Below are positions 56,601-63,723 of a stretch of 64,000 nucleotides of DNA, one piece after another. Where the stretch lies: assembly GCF_000716595.1 (NCBI RefSeq), contig NZ_JNXC01000033.1, positions 1-64,000 of the forward strand, written 5' to 3'. The notes beneath the pieces were generated by a model that was given only the letters and a program-made list of their open reading frames with translations, did not search any database and was not told the DNA's origin. The DNA is from Saccharothrix sp. NRRL B-16314. Lineage in GTDB: Bacteria; Actinomycetota; Actinomycetes; Mycobacteriales; Pseudonocardiaceae. The stretch's first letter is position 1. Each line of letters begins with the position of its first letter. The translations under genes were made by a program, and so were the position numbers.

Positions 56601-57531
56601 GCGGGCCGTCGAGCAGACCGCGCACCGCTTCCGACAGCGGGCTGTCCAACGCGCCGACGTACCCGATGGTCAGCAGCACCGCGCCCGTGATCACGCCCAA
56701 CGTCAGGAACAGCCGTTCCGGCAGGCCGGCGCGGGCCAACCCCGCCAGCGCGACCGCCGCCAGCAGACCGGTGGCGGCCATCAGCACCGGGTGGTCGACC
56801 AGCAGGAATCCGGCCGGCCACCACGGCGTGCCCTGGACGACGTACGCGACCCACTGGTTCGTGCCGCGCAACACCTGGAACAGCGAGGTCGGCGAGGTGG
56901 TGTTGGTGGCCGACTCGACGTAGTCCACGAACGGCAGGCTGTACTGGCCGAGCAGCACCAACGGCAGCAGCCACCACGACACCGCCGCCGTCACCGCCGC
57001 GCACCACCACGCCACCAGCCGCGCGTGCGCCCACGTCCAGCGGCGGGTCAGCAACCACAGGCCCGGCAGGACGAGGGCCATCACCACGACGGCCCCGTTC
57101 ACGCCGCCCATGCCCAGTACGGCGACCGCGGACAGGCAGGCGGCCTTGCGCGACCCGAGCCGATGAGCCCCGATGAGCGGCAGCAGCACCCACGGCAACA
57201 TCACCGCGGCCAGCGTCTCGGCGGTCAGCGGGCCGATCTCGGTCAGCATCCGCGGTGCCAGCGCGTAGGCCAGGGCGCCGACGTGGCGGGCCGGTTCCGC
57301 GCCGACGCGCAGCGCCCGCGCCACCATCAGCGCGCCGCCGTAGGCCAGGCACAGCAGCAACGCGCACCACAGTCGCTGCGTCACCCAGGGCGGCAGGCCG
57401 GTCAGGTCTCCGAGCACGAAGAACGGCCCCATGGGGAACAGGTAGCCGTACGCCTGGTTCTGCAACTCCCCGCCGCTGGCCGCCGGGTTCCAGAGGTGCA
57501 ACGCGCGGGCCAGGAAGGACAGCGGGTCCAC
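53605..57531 (-). CDS. aftD: Arabinosyltransferase AftD
   Basis: At least 1308 residues, the size of AftD. The N-terminal half is a GT-C core with about 11 helices (QNQAYGYLFPMGPFFVLGDL; PPWVTQRLWCALLLC; DUF3367). Two F5/8-type carbohydrate-binding modules follow (SMPFAALDGDPYTAWQSSTV; SVDGNPATTWIADHTDQRPV) and a last helix pair. AftD adds alpha-1,3-arabinofuranose branches to arabinogalactan and lipoarabinomannan. The family's first helix and TKLDLVVDPL are encoded upstream in frame (WIVAGLIALSFLQLPGRTTF), so GTG 57531 is too late; the next candidate is a CTG at 57642. No ATG, GTG or TTG was found between. Confidence 0.92.
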   Translation of the reverse strand: MDPLSFLARALHLWNPAASGGELQNQAYGYLFPMGPFFVLGDLTGLPPWVTQRLWCALLLCLAYGGALMVARALRVGAEPARHVGALAYALAPRMLTEIGPLTAETLAAVMLPWVLLPLIGAHRLGSRKAACLSAVAVLGMGGVNGAVVVMALVLPGLWLLTRRWTWAHARLVAWWCAAVTAAVSWWLLPLVLLGQYSLPFVDYVESATNTTSPTSLFQVLRGTNQWVAYVVQGTPWWPAGFLLVDHPVLMAATGLLAAVALAGLARAGLPERLFLTLGVITGAVLLTIGYVGALDSPLSEAVRGLLDGPLAPLRNVHKFEPGLRLPLALALCHALTAPPPQRHAIAAPGRRRHARTRWAVGAVLVLVAAAPAWLLTLRPGPGWDEIPAYWHEATAWLADADADANGRTLLVPGTGFAEYTWGRPIDEPVQSLARSPWALRSQIPLGSEGNTRLMDAVEDALADGRGAPGLADFLARSGHRFLLLRNDVERTDVPPVAVLRESLARSPGLTRAATFGPNVASTAAVDAGLDEVPALEVYRVDRDVPRATAVALEDVATVSGGPESLLPLLDSGLLDPRRPTVLAGDGGAPEGADWLVTDGLRNRERNVGRMRDNLGQTLTADEQARQVRPALDVLPFDGVEHRTVAVHRGVRGVTASSSAGFADSVRGSDLASMPFAALDGDPYTAWQSSTVDGPVGQWLEVALDTPRVVTEVGLRVVDDRRVGWPVSRVRITTDAGESEHEVARGSGGQRFPVVAGLTGRVRVTVLAVAAGRVTGNVGIAELSVPGVAPERALRVPADVDPKPGQRTAFAFTRGSQPRYACLRAGEVVRCDASLARFGEEPQGLHRLFRTTTPATYAVAGTVLPAGGASPPLVLPGLTVAASTQLAGDPGASALGSVDGNPATTWIADHTDQRPVLRLAWDRPRPVTGIRLATAAGSGASTPSEVDITTAAGTVRREVGPDGAVSFSGTTDRLEIAVTRVAPGSPGAPGITELTLDGVELPAIRQDTPVTVPCGRGPELRVDGIAYDTSVSGTVRDVVEHRSLPLVTCPDLAEGLELNAGEHELRTGRTADFLVQDVWLRPAGPPAPAPRARAVEVVEWTSAHRRVRVADGPAAVLAVPENANDGWVATVAGQPLPRTRVDGWQQAWRLPAGAVTVVLEFHPDRSYRTRLLIGAFAVVLLLGATLLPARRRVRVTAGAAPQVERVTAPAGGRWVPWVVTALLVVLGGMAGLVALLACLFLRSLAPRRRRAVSMALAFGGVAVATGVSVTGRVSGHGQDWAYGTAAQAAVLVALAAVVSARIRWFDHA

Positions 57532-57642
57532 GACGAGGTCGAGCTTCGTGTCGAACGTGGTGCGGCCGGGCAGTTGCAGGAACGAGAGGGCGATCAGCCC
57601 GGCGACGATCCACGTCGCAGGAGACCTGTGGACAGCCCGCAG
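57532..57642 (-). CDS. Probable true N-terminal extension of aftD (non-canonical start)
   Basis: Thirty-seven codons continuous with aftD encode LRAVHRSPATWIVAGLIALS and FLQLPGRTTFDTKLDLV, matching the expected first helix and the acidic FDTKLDL loop of GT-C enzymes. The earliest reasonable start is CTG 57642; TTGTCCACA lies directly beside it. Either a CTG start is used, or a base is missing upstream. Confidence 0.6.
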
Positions 57643-57718
57643 TTGTCCACAGCGCCGACCTGAACGCCCTTTCTTGTCGGACCCTCGTGGCAGGATCGAA
57701 TCCAGGGGTTCCCCCGGC

Positions 57719-57928
57719 GGGGACGCCTGCGAAGCGGTCGGCCGGGCCTGTGGAGCGGTCGGCTGGGATGCCTGTGAGGCGGTTGGCGGGGACGCCGGTG
57801 AAGTGGTCAGCGGGGACGCCGGCGAAGCGGTCGGCTGGGATGACTGCCGAGCGGTCGGCTGGGACGGCTGTGGGGCGGTCGGTGGGGCTGCCTGCGAAGT
57901 GGTGGGCCGTGCCGCCGGAGAGGTCGGC
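57719..57928. repeat. Nine-unit ~24-bp minisatellite
   Basis: Units of 24 bp (two are 21 bp) with consensus KGGGAYGCCTGYGAAGCGGT followed by CGGC, for example at 57719, 57764, 57788, 57812, 57836, 57860 and 57884. They lie in the roughly 330-bp gap between aftD and the next methyltransferase gene; the region 57643-57976 shows no other gene. In one frame the array would read as 8-residue repeats such as DACEAVGG, but nothing supports translation. Confidence 0.85.
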
Positions 57929-57976
57929 CGGGCCGCCCCGCCCCGCGCGTTCGCCGGCGGCTTCGCGGTCCTGATG

Positions 57977-58744
57977 TCAACGCTCCCCGGAAAGCTTGCG
58001 GATCACGTACCGCGAAGACACCCAGTGCGTCGCGGGCTCACGCGTGGTCGCGGTGTCGACTACCTCGCCGCCGCTCGCCCGCACCACCGCGCGCAGCCGC
58101 GCCGCCGGCACCGCCGTCATCAACATCGGCGCCGGGTAGCCGAGCAGGACGCGCTGCGCCAGCCGCACGACCGGCCGTGGCGCGACGCGCCACACCATTC
58201 CCTTGACCGTCCACATCGGACGTGTCGTGCACTGCACGAGCGCCACCGCACCCGGTCTCAGCACCCGCACGAACTCCGCCAGGTACCCGGCCGTCACCCG
58301 CCACGGCAGGTGCTGCAAGACCAGTTCCGAGTACACCAGGTCGAAGCTGCCGCTCGGGAACACGTGCAGGTCCGGCGCCTCGTTCAGCACGAACCGGCAC
58401 GTCCCGCCACCGTCCGCGAGCCGCCGCCGGCGGTGGTCCAGGGCACGCGCGGTCTCCAGCATGGGCACCGACACGTCCACCCCGACGACCTCGTCCGCGA
58501 ACTCCGCCAACGCCTGCGACAACCGACCCGCACCGCACCCGAAGTCGAGCACCCGTTCCCACCCGGTCGGCAGCCCCAACGCCGCCAGCCACTCGCGGGT
58601 CCGCGCCACGTCCCGACGTCCCTGAGCCAGGAACTCGTCGACGTCCCACCGCCCGCCACGCTTGTCGGGCGCGACGCTCACCGCCCACAGCGGATCACGC
58701 GCGCCGAGCGTGGTCCAGTCCCGGCGAACCTGGTCGAAGTCCAC
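57977..58744 (-). CDS. Class I SAM-dependent methyltransferase
   Basis: A 255-residue methyltransferase from GTG 58744 (GAGAGGCGCGA upstream). Motif I is VLDFGCGAGRLSQALAEFAD, followed by VGVDVSVPMLETAR and SFDLVYSELVLQHLPWRVTA with RPGAVALVQCTT. A region near the N-terminus, RDWTTLGARDPLWAVSVAPD, is common in methyltransferases next to glycosyltransferases. It is upstream of aftD on the same strand, across the minisatellite. Target unknown. Confidence 0.87.
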   Translation of the reverse strand: MDFDQVRRDWTTLGARDPLWAVSVAPDKRGGRWDVDEFLAQGRRDVARTREWLAALGLPTGWERVLDFGCGAGRLSQALAEFADEVVGVDVSVPMLETARALDHRRRRLADGGGTCRFVLNEAPDLHVFPSGSFDLVYSELVLQHLPWRVTAGYLAEFVRVLRPGAVALVQCTTRPMWTVKGMVWRVAPRPVVRLAQRVLLGYPAPMLMTAVPAARLRAVVRASGGEVVDTATTREPATHWVSSRYVIRKLSGER

Positions 58745-58883
58745 TCGCGCCTCTCCCGTGACAGCCCTGCCCGGCAACCTAACGGCGACGGCGTTGGCAC
58801 TGGTCACAGAAGGTTTTGTGCGCGCGGACAAACGGCGGGCGGCTACCGTGCGATCGGCCCTTCACGCCCTCGGGAGGAACGCG

Positions 58884-60425
58884 GTGCGCAGGCCGGCGGT
58901 CGTGTTCGGTGTGCTGCTGCTCCTCGCCGTCACGGCCTGGATCGGCTACCCGCACCTGCGGTTCTCCGCCGCGGACTGCACCCGGACCCTCGACGTCACC
59001 GCCGCGCCCGAGATCGCACCCGTGGTGGAGGGAGCGGCCCGCCGGCTCGCCGACCCGTGCCTGCGCGTCGTGGTGACCGGCGCGGAGTCCGCCCGAACCG
59101 GTGACGCGCTCGCCGATCCGGCCGCGGACCACCCTGACGTGTGGATCCCGGAGTCCACCGTGTGGTTGCAGCGGACCCAGGCCAGGCGGGCGTGGGAACT
59201 GCCGGTGGGCGGCACGTCCATCGCCTCGTCACCGGTCGTGCTCGGCGTGGCCGAGGAGTCGGCCCGCGCGCTCGGCTGGCCCGGTGACCCCCTGACCTGG
59301 CCTGAGGTGCTCGACCTGCGCGTCGGCCTGCCCGACCCGGCGCGTGACCCGACCGGGCTGTCCGCCGTGCTCGGCGTCCGGCAACTCCCCTCGGCGACCG
59401 CGACCCTCCGGCGGCTGTCCGCCGACACCGAGGAACGGGCGGCGGACCTGTTCGCCAGGCTCCGCGGACCTGACCCGCTCGCCGCGTTCCCCGTGTCCGA
59501 GCAGGCCCTGCTGCGGCACGACGGCCTGGTGGCCGCCTACGCCGACCCGCCCGTGCCGCCGCTCGACTACCCGTTCACCGTGATGCCCCGGTCGGGAGAA
59601 CGGGACGCGGCCCGGCGGCTGCTCGCCGAACTCCTCGACGCGAGGACCGCACCGGACCTCGCCGAACACGGCCTCAGGCGGCCGGACGGCACCGCCGGTC
59701 CGACGTCCGGGCGGACCACCGCCGCCACCGTCCCACCCGTCGCCGTGCCCGACACCGACGTCGCCGACGAGATGCTGAACCAGTGGGCGGCGATCAACCT
59801 CAGCGGTCGCCTCCAGATCCTGCTGGACGTGTCCGGGTCGATGGCCCAACCGGTGCCCGGCACCCGCCTGGACCGGATGGCGGTCACGCTCAAGGCCACC
59901 GAAGCGGGCTTCGAACTGGTCAAACCCACCACCAAGGTCGGCATCTCGCTGTTCTCCACGAACCTGGACGGCGACCGCGACCACCGCGAACTGCTGCCCG
60001 CGCGGACCGTGTCCGAACACCTGGCCGGCGACTCGTTGGCCAAGCTGCGCGCGGTGCGGGCCATCGAGGGCGGCGCGACCGGCCTGTACGACAGCGTGCT
60101 CGCCACCTACCGCGCGGCGCGGCAGAACTGGGAACCGGGCCGGCTGAACGTGGTCGTGGTGATGACCGACGGCCGCAACGAGGACGCCGACGGCATCACG
60201 TCGGACACCCTGTTGGCCGAACTCCGCGCGCTCCAGGACCCGCGCCGCCCGCTGCCGCTGGTAGGCCTCGGCATCGGCCCCGACGCCGACCTGGCCGAGC
60301 TGACCGCGATCGCCACTGCCACGGGAGGCCGGGCGTTCAGCACACCGGACCCGGCGGCGATCGACTCGATCTTCCACGGCGCGTTGAGCGGCATGCTCTG
60401 CCAACCACCGCTCTGCAAACCCTGA
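58884..60425 (+). CDS. Membrane-anchored substrate-binding-like protein with C-terminal vWA domain
   Basis: A 513-residue protein from GTG 58884 (GGGAGGAACGC upstream). One N-terminal helix (RPAVVFGVLLLLAVTAWIG) anchors it outside. Residues about 30-270 resemble an extracellular solute-binding fold (ADPAADHPDVWIPESTVWLQ, GGTSIASSPVVLGVA). Residues about 300-500 are a von Willebrand A domain with the MIDAS motif DVSGSM and VMTDGRNED. Such proteins are common in actinobacteria but their role is undefined; metal-dependent adhesion or complex assembly is plausible. Confidence 0.85.
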   Translation: MRRPAVVFGVLLLLAVTAWIGYPHLRFSAADCTRTLDVTAAPEIAPVVEGAARRLADPCLRVVVTGAESARTGDALADPAADHPDVWIPESTVWLQRTQARRAWELPVGGTSIASSPVVLGVAEESARALGWPGDPLTWPEVLDLRVGLPDPARDPTGLSAVLGVRQLPSATATLRRLSADTEERAADLFARLRGPDPLAAFPVSEQALLRHDGLVAAYADPPVPPLDYPFTVMPRSGERDAARRLLAELLDARTAPDLAEHGLRRPDGTAGPTSGRTTAATVPPVAVPDTDVADEMLNQWAAINLSGRLQILLDVSGSMAQPVPGTRLDRMAVTLKATEAGFELVKPTTKVGISLFSTNLDGDRDHRELLPARTVSEHLAGDSLAKLRAVRAIEGGATGLYDSVLATYRAARQNWEPGRLNVVVVMTDGRNEDADGITSDTLLAELRALQDPRRPLPLVGLGIGPDADLAELTAIATATGGRAFSTPDPAAIDSIFHGALSGMLCQPPLCKP

Positions 60426-60466
60426 ATCACATTTCGAGGGGCTGATCGAAAACCATTTCAAGGCCC

Positions 60467-60485
60467 TTTGGTTAGGCTTCCCTCA
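60467..60485 (+). promoter_or_regulatory. Candidate IdeR/DmdR iron box
   Basis: TTTGGTTAGGCTTCCCTCA matches the actinobacterial iron-box consensus TWAGGTWAGSCTWACCTWA at 16 of 19 positions, including the GGTTAGGCT core. It lies 73 bp upstream of the DUF1540 gene. IdeR/DmdR with Fe(II) would repress here. Not searched genome-wide. Confidence 0.6.
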
Positions 60486-60558
60486 ATGGTTTCGTGTTGC
60501 GGTACCGGGTGGTCGGTGGCAACGTCGCAGTCCCGGAGCTGATGCCAGAGGAGCGGTT

Positions 60559-60858
60559 ATGGCCACCACGGAAATGCCGGCCGTCAGCGAGTGCACCGTC
60601 ACGGGTTGTTCGTACAACCACGATGGTTGTCACGCTTTCGCGATCACCGTCAGCGGTGCCGACGGCGCCGCCGACTGCGGAACGTTCATCCCGCTCGCCC
60701 GCAAGGGCGGCCTGCCGAAGGTCGTCGCGCAGGTCGGGGCGTGCTCGCGCACGGACTGCGTCCACAACAAGGAGTTGGAGTGCACCGCGTCCGGTGTGCG
60801 CGTCGGGCCCGGTCAGGGCGACCACGCGGCCAACTGCCTGACCTACACCAAGGCCTGA
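60559..60858 (+). CDS. DUF1540 Cys-rich protein
   Basis: A 99-residue cytoplasmic protein with two DUF1540 units of four cysteines each: Cys12, 17, 24, 40 and Cys62, 67, 75, 93 (CTVTGCSYNHDGCHA; CSRTDCVHNKELEC). The pattern suggests metal binding, but no function is established for the family. ATG 60559 follows GAGGAGCGG. The candidate iron box upstream suggests expression under low iron, unusual for an uncharacterised family. Confidence 0.9.
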   Translation: MATTEMPAVSECTVTGCSYNHDGCHAFAITVSGADGAADCGTFIPLARKGGLPKVVAQVGACSRTDCVHNKELECTASGVRVGPGQGDHAANCLTYTKA

Positions 60859-60932
60859 CCCGCGCGGCACGGCCAGAACAGGGACGGCCCTCAGCACAGG
60901 GGCGGCCCCGAACCGCGCGACGAGCGGCGCGT

Positions 60933-60970
60933 GCCGGCCGGTCAGCACCCCTCAGAGCTGACCGACCGGC
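60933..60970. terminator. Hairpin in the 60.86-61.07 kb gap
   Basis: GCCGGCCGGTCAGC (60933-60946) pairs with GCTGACCGACCGGC (60957-60970), with one mismatch, around a 10-base loop. It lies between the DUF1540 gene (+) and the small minus-strand gene. The remaining gap shows no gene. Confidence 0.65.
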
Positions 60971-61066
60971 TACGTGCCGAACGGCGGTTCGACGCCGTCG
61001 GCGATGGTGCGGCGTGAGCGCCGGCACCACGTTCTTCATCACGGGCCCGCCGAAGCGGGTACTTCG

Positions 61067-61273
61067 TCAGGCGGAACGGCCCGCGGTGAGCGCGCCGCTC
61101 AACGCCCGCAACCGGTAGTCGGTCCGCAGCACCTGTGAGGTCGCCGGCACGTCCACGAGCGTCGCCAGGCCGAAGTCGGCCCGGTCGTAGCCCGCTTCGC
61201 CGTCCGTGACCGTGAGGACGCGGACCAGGCGCGGTTCCGCCAGGACCGACGTGGTCGGGTCGACTCGGTTCAC
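61067..61273 (-). CDS. Small protein of unknown function coupled to the chorismatase
   Basis: A 68-residue protein from GTG 61273; the start overlaps the chorismatase stop (GTGA), and GGGAGC lies upstream. It reads MNRVDPTTSVLAEPRLVRVL with AGYDRADFGLATLVDVPATS further on. Not recognised. Tight coupling suggests a function with the chorismatase, perhaps as a subunit, or it is the remains of a longer gene. Confidence 0.6.
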   Translation of the reverse strand: MNRVDPTTSVLAEPRLVRVLTVTDGEAGYDRADFGLATLVDVPATSQVLRTDYRLRALSGALTAGRSA

Positions 61274-62268
61274 CGCGTGCTCCCTTCGATCTCGACGAGC
61301 AGGTCCGGGCGGCAGGCGTCGACGGTGAACACGGCGATGTCCGCGCGCCGGGAGAATTCGTCGCGGCACAGGCGCGTCACGGTCGGCACGTCCTCGGGGC
61401 GCTTGACGTAGACCTTGACCGTGCGGAGGTCGTGCAGCCGGTAGCCGCCGTCGACGCCGTGCCGGGCGAGGTTGTCCTCGCCGATCAGGGTGGCGATGTT
61501 CGCCAGCGTCACCTGGCACTGGCGGACCACGTCACCGCGCGCGACCGTGGCGTGGTCGAGGATGCTCGCGGTCCCGGACACGTACAGCGAGCCTGGACCG
61601 TGCTCCGACGCCAGGTAGGTGGCCCGCGCGAAGCTCGGCGACCTCGGCCCGTACCGGCTGGGGTAGGCGTGCGCGGGCCTCTGCAACGGGTTCTCCAGGT
61701 GCACGGCGGCCCGCGTCCGGTGCGCCAGGAAGTAGAACGCGACGCCGCCGCCGAGCGCGCCGATCCCGGTGGACGCGGGCATGTCGCGGCCACGCTCGTC
61801 GAACGCCCGGCCACGGCCCACGCGGAAGTCGGCGTACACCTCGGTGCCGTGCGCACTGCGGTCGGTGATGCCTTCGAGCATGTTCCACATCCGGAACACG
61901 TTCGGGTAGCCCAAGCGCTCCACCAGCTCGAACGCCGCCAGGTACGCCCGGTGCGCGGCCTCGCCGCAGTCCGCGGACGGCCCGATCCACCCCGCGCAGA
62001 ACAGCACCTCGCCGTCGTGCGCGTAGAGCAGCCCCTCGTGCTCGCCGGTCCGCACCACCGGGCCGTCCGTGTGCCAGACCTCCACCACCTCGTGCTCACC
62101 GGGCCGCCGCATGTGCAGCGGGAGGACCGGGAGGCCGTGCTCCCACCGCGGTGGACCGGCGCCGGTCGAGTGGCGGACCGCGCCCAGCACGGTGTCACCG
62201 GCCAGGCCGGCGAAGTCCGCCGCCGTCAGGAGCGAGCACGGTGATGTCGTGATCGTGTTGCTGTGCAT
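61270..62268 (-). CDS. Chorismatase (FkbO/Hyg5 family)
   Basis: A 332-residue chorismatase, converting chorismate to a dihydroxycyclohexadiene carboxylate (FkbO type) or 3-hydroxybenzoate (Hyg5 type) with loss of pyruvate. The family's YjgF-like second half is clear: FRMWNMLEGI, RGRAFDERG, PSTG-like MPASTGIGA, LQRPAHAYPSRYGPRSPSFA, SGTASILDHATVARGDV and the catalytic Glu326 in CRPDLLVEIEG. Cys319, seven residues before that Glu, is as I recall a Hyg5-type feature. ATG 62268 follows GGGGGAG. It lies 14 bp behind a DAHP synthase, so it is a biosynthetic operon. Confidence 0.9.
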   Translation of the reverse strand: MHSNTITTSPCSLLTAADFAGLAGDTVLGAVRHSTGAGPPRWEHGLPVLPLHMRRPGEHEVVEVWHTDGPVVRTGEHEGLLYAHDGEVLFCAGWIGPSADCGEAAHRAYLAAFELVERLGYPNVFRMWNMLEGITDRSAHGTEVYADFRVGRGRAFDERGRDMPASTGIGALGGGVAFYFLAHRTRAAVHLENPLQRPAHAYPSRYGPRSPSFARATYLASEHGPGSLYVSGTASILDHATVARGDVVRQCQVTLANIATLIGEDNLARHGVDGGYRLHDLRTVKVYVKRPEDVPTVTRLCRDEFSRRADIAVFTVDACRPDLLVEIEGSTR

Positions 62269-62282
62269 GGTTGTTCTCCCCC

Positions 62283-63461
62283 TCAGAGTCGGACGTCACG
62301 CCACGCCGCGATCACGGCGAGCGCCTGTCCGGTGTTGAGCCGCGGGTCGCGGAGGCTGAGGTGAGGGCCGGTGGGGAAGTCGTCCCACCCGCACTCCTCG
62401 ACCTCGTCCGACGTGGTCTCCAGGTGCAGCCCGCCCGCCACGCCGCCGGCGACGTGCACGGTCGCCCGGAAGTCCGCCACCTCGCGGACGGCCGCCTCGA
62501 CCAGGCGCGCCTTGCGGCCGTCGGCGTCGGTGACCGTGTTGCCGTGCAACGGGTCGCACAGCCAGATCGCCGGGTGGCCCGCCGCGCGGACCGCGGCCAC
62601 CAGCGGCGGCAGCAGCGCCGACACCCGGTCCGCGCCGAGGCGCGCGATCAGCGTCAGCCGACCGGGTTCGCGCTCCGGGTCGAGCCGGTCGCACAGCGCC
62701 CGCAGCTCGTCCGGACGAGTGCCGGGGCCGACCTTGCACGCCACCGGGTTCGCCACCGACGCCAGCAGTCGGACGTGCGCGCCGTGGACGTCACGGGTGC
62801 GGTCGCCGACCCACGGCCAGTGCGTCGAGGTCAGCAGCGGGACGCCCCGCTCGTCCAGGCGCACCATCGGCAGCTCGTAGTCCAGCACCAACGCCTCGTG
62901 GCTGGTCCGCAGCCGGGGCTGGTGGCGGCGCAGGAACTCCGTCACCGACCGCGCCGCGTGGTAGCCCGCGATCAGCCGCGCCGGGTCCGCCCGCCTGGCC
63001 CGCGCGTCCGGCTGCGGCGCGTTGACCAGGTCGCCCCGGTACACCGGCAGCTCGACCCCGTCGACCACCTCGGTCGGGTGCGAACGGGGCTTGGCGAACT
63101 GCCCGCCCAGCCGGCCGACCCGCACCACGGGCAGGTCGTCGCCGAGGGCCGTGGCCAGCCGGTCGAGCAGCGCCGCCTTGGGAAACACGTGGCGCGGCCC
63201 GCACTCGGCGAACGGCTCGGCGCAGTCACCGGACTGCAGCACGAGCCGCCGGCCGGCCGCGACCTCGGCCAGTTCGACCCGCAGCGCCGCGACCTCCGCC
63301 GGTGTCACCAGGCCCTCCAGCCGGGTGAGCCGGGCACGGAACGCCCGTGCCCGGCGGTCCGGCCACGGCGGTTGTTGCGCGGCAGGCAGCGATTTCCAGT
63401 GCGCCGTCTCCCATTCGGACAACGCCCTCGCGTGACTGCGCGGAACGGGTTCCGTGGACAC
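62283..63461 (-). CDS. Type II DAHP synthase (specialised-metabolism type)
   Basis: A 392-residue class II enzyme joining PEP and erythrose 4-phosphate. Family motifs: LQSGDCAEPFAE, VVRVGRLGGQFAKPRS, SHEALVLDYELPM, STHWPWVGDRTR, ANPVACKVGPGTRP, WLCDPLHGNT and HVAGGVAGGLHLE. It is shorter than the primary-metabolism AroG (about 460), lacking N-terminal regulatory extensions, like the copies in phenazine and ansamycin-type clusters, so it may escape feedback control. GTG 63461 follows GGAGG. It feeds the downstream chorismatase. Confidence 0.92.
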   Translation of the reverse strand: MSTEPVPRSHARALSEWETAHWKSLPAAQQPPWPDRRARAFRARLTRLEGLVTPAEVAALRVELAEVAAGRRLVLQSGDCAEPFAECGPRHVFPKAALLDRLATALGDDLPVVRVGRLGGQFAKPRSHPTEVVDGVELPVYRGDLVNAPQPDARARRADPARLIAGYHAARSVTEFLRRHQPRLRTSHEALVLDYELPMVRLDERGVPLLTSTHWPWVGDRTRDVHGAHVRLLASVANPVACKVGPGTRPDELRALCDRLDPEREPGRLTLIARLGADRVSALLPPLVAAVRAAGHPAIWLCDPLHGNTVTDADGRKARLVEAAVREVADFRATVHVAGGVAGGLHLETTSDEVEECGWDDFPTGPHLSLRDPRLNTGQALAVIAAWRDVRL

Positions 63462-63723
63462 AGGGGCCTCCGTCGATCGGGTTTCCGCGGTGCTGCTTCC
63501 GGCCGCAATGCTTCCGAATCGCGGGTGCCTTTTCGTCTGTCCCCGGTGGGATTCGACGGGTCAGCTTTCCCGTGCTGCGTCGCCCGATCGAGGTAAGCCC
63601 TGCGGGGGATCGTCAAGATCGGACCCTGGGGGGACGATATGGCCGGGAGGGAGTGGTCCCATTTGTTCGCGGCGTGGTGAAAACGCGCCGCACGCGTGGA
63701 TCACGTACCAACGGGGAGGAAAA
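63462..63723. other. 262-bp divergent promoter region of the DAHP synthase operon
   Basis: No gene is supported. It must hold promoters for the minus-strand biosynthetic operon and the plus-strand partial gene. I see no strong palindrome; TTTCCGCGG, TCGTCAAGATCGG and GTGAAAACGC are the AT-richer parts. Confidence 0.5.

Noticed and set aside
57627..57651. Possible replication origin or DnaA-regulated site from two DnaA-box-like sequences
   Set aside because: Only two boxes and no dnaA, dnaN or gidA genes nearby; far too few for an origin. Kept only as a minor note.
46589..58744. Capsule or LPS O-antigen type cluster
   Set aside because: AftD, DUF2613 and DUF3068 point to actinobacterial arabinogalactan-type envelope assembly; no Wzy, Wzz or sugar-nucleotide genes are present.
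57548..59104. Plus-strand open frame reading through the 24-bp minisatellite as octapeptide repeats
   Set aside because: No RBS or signal peptide at a plausible start, and most of it lies opposite a clear methyltransferase gene.
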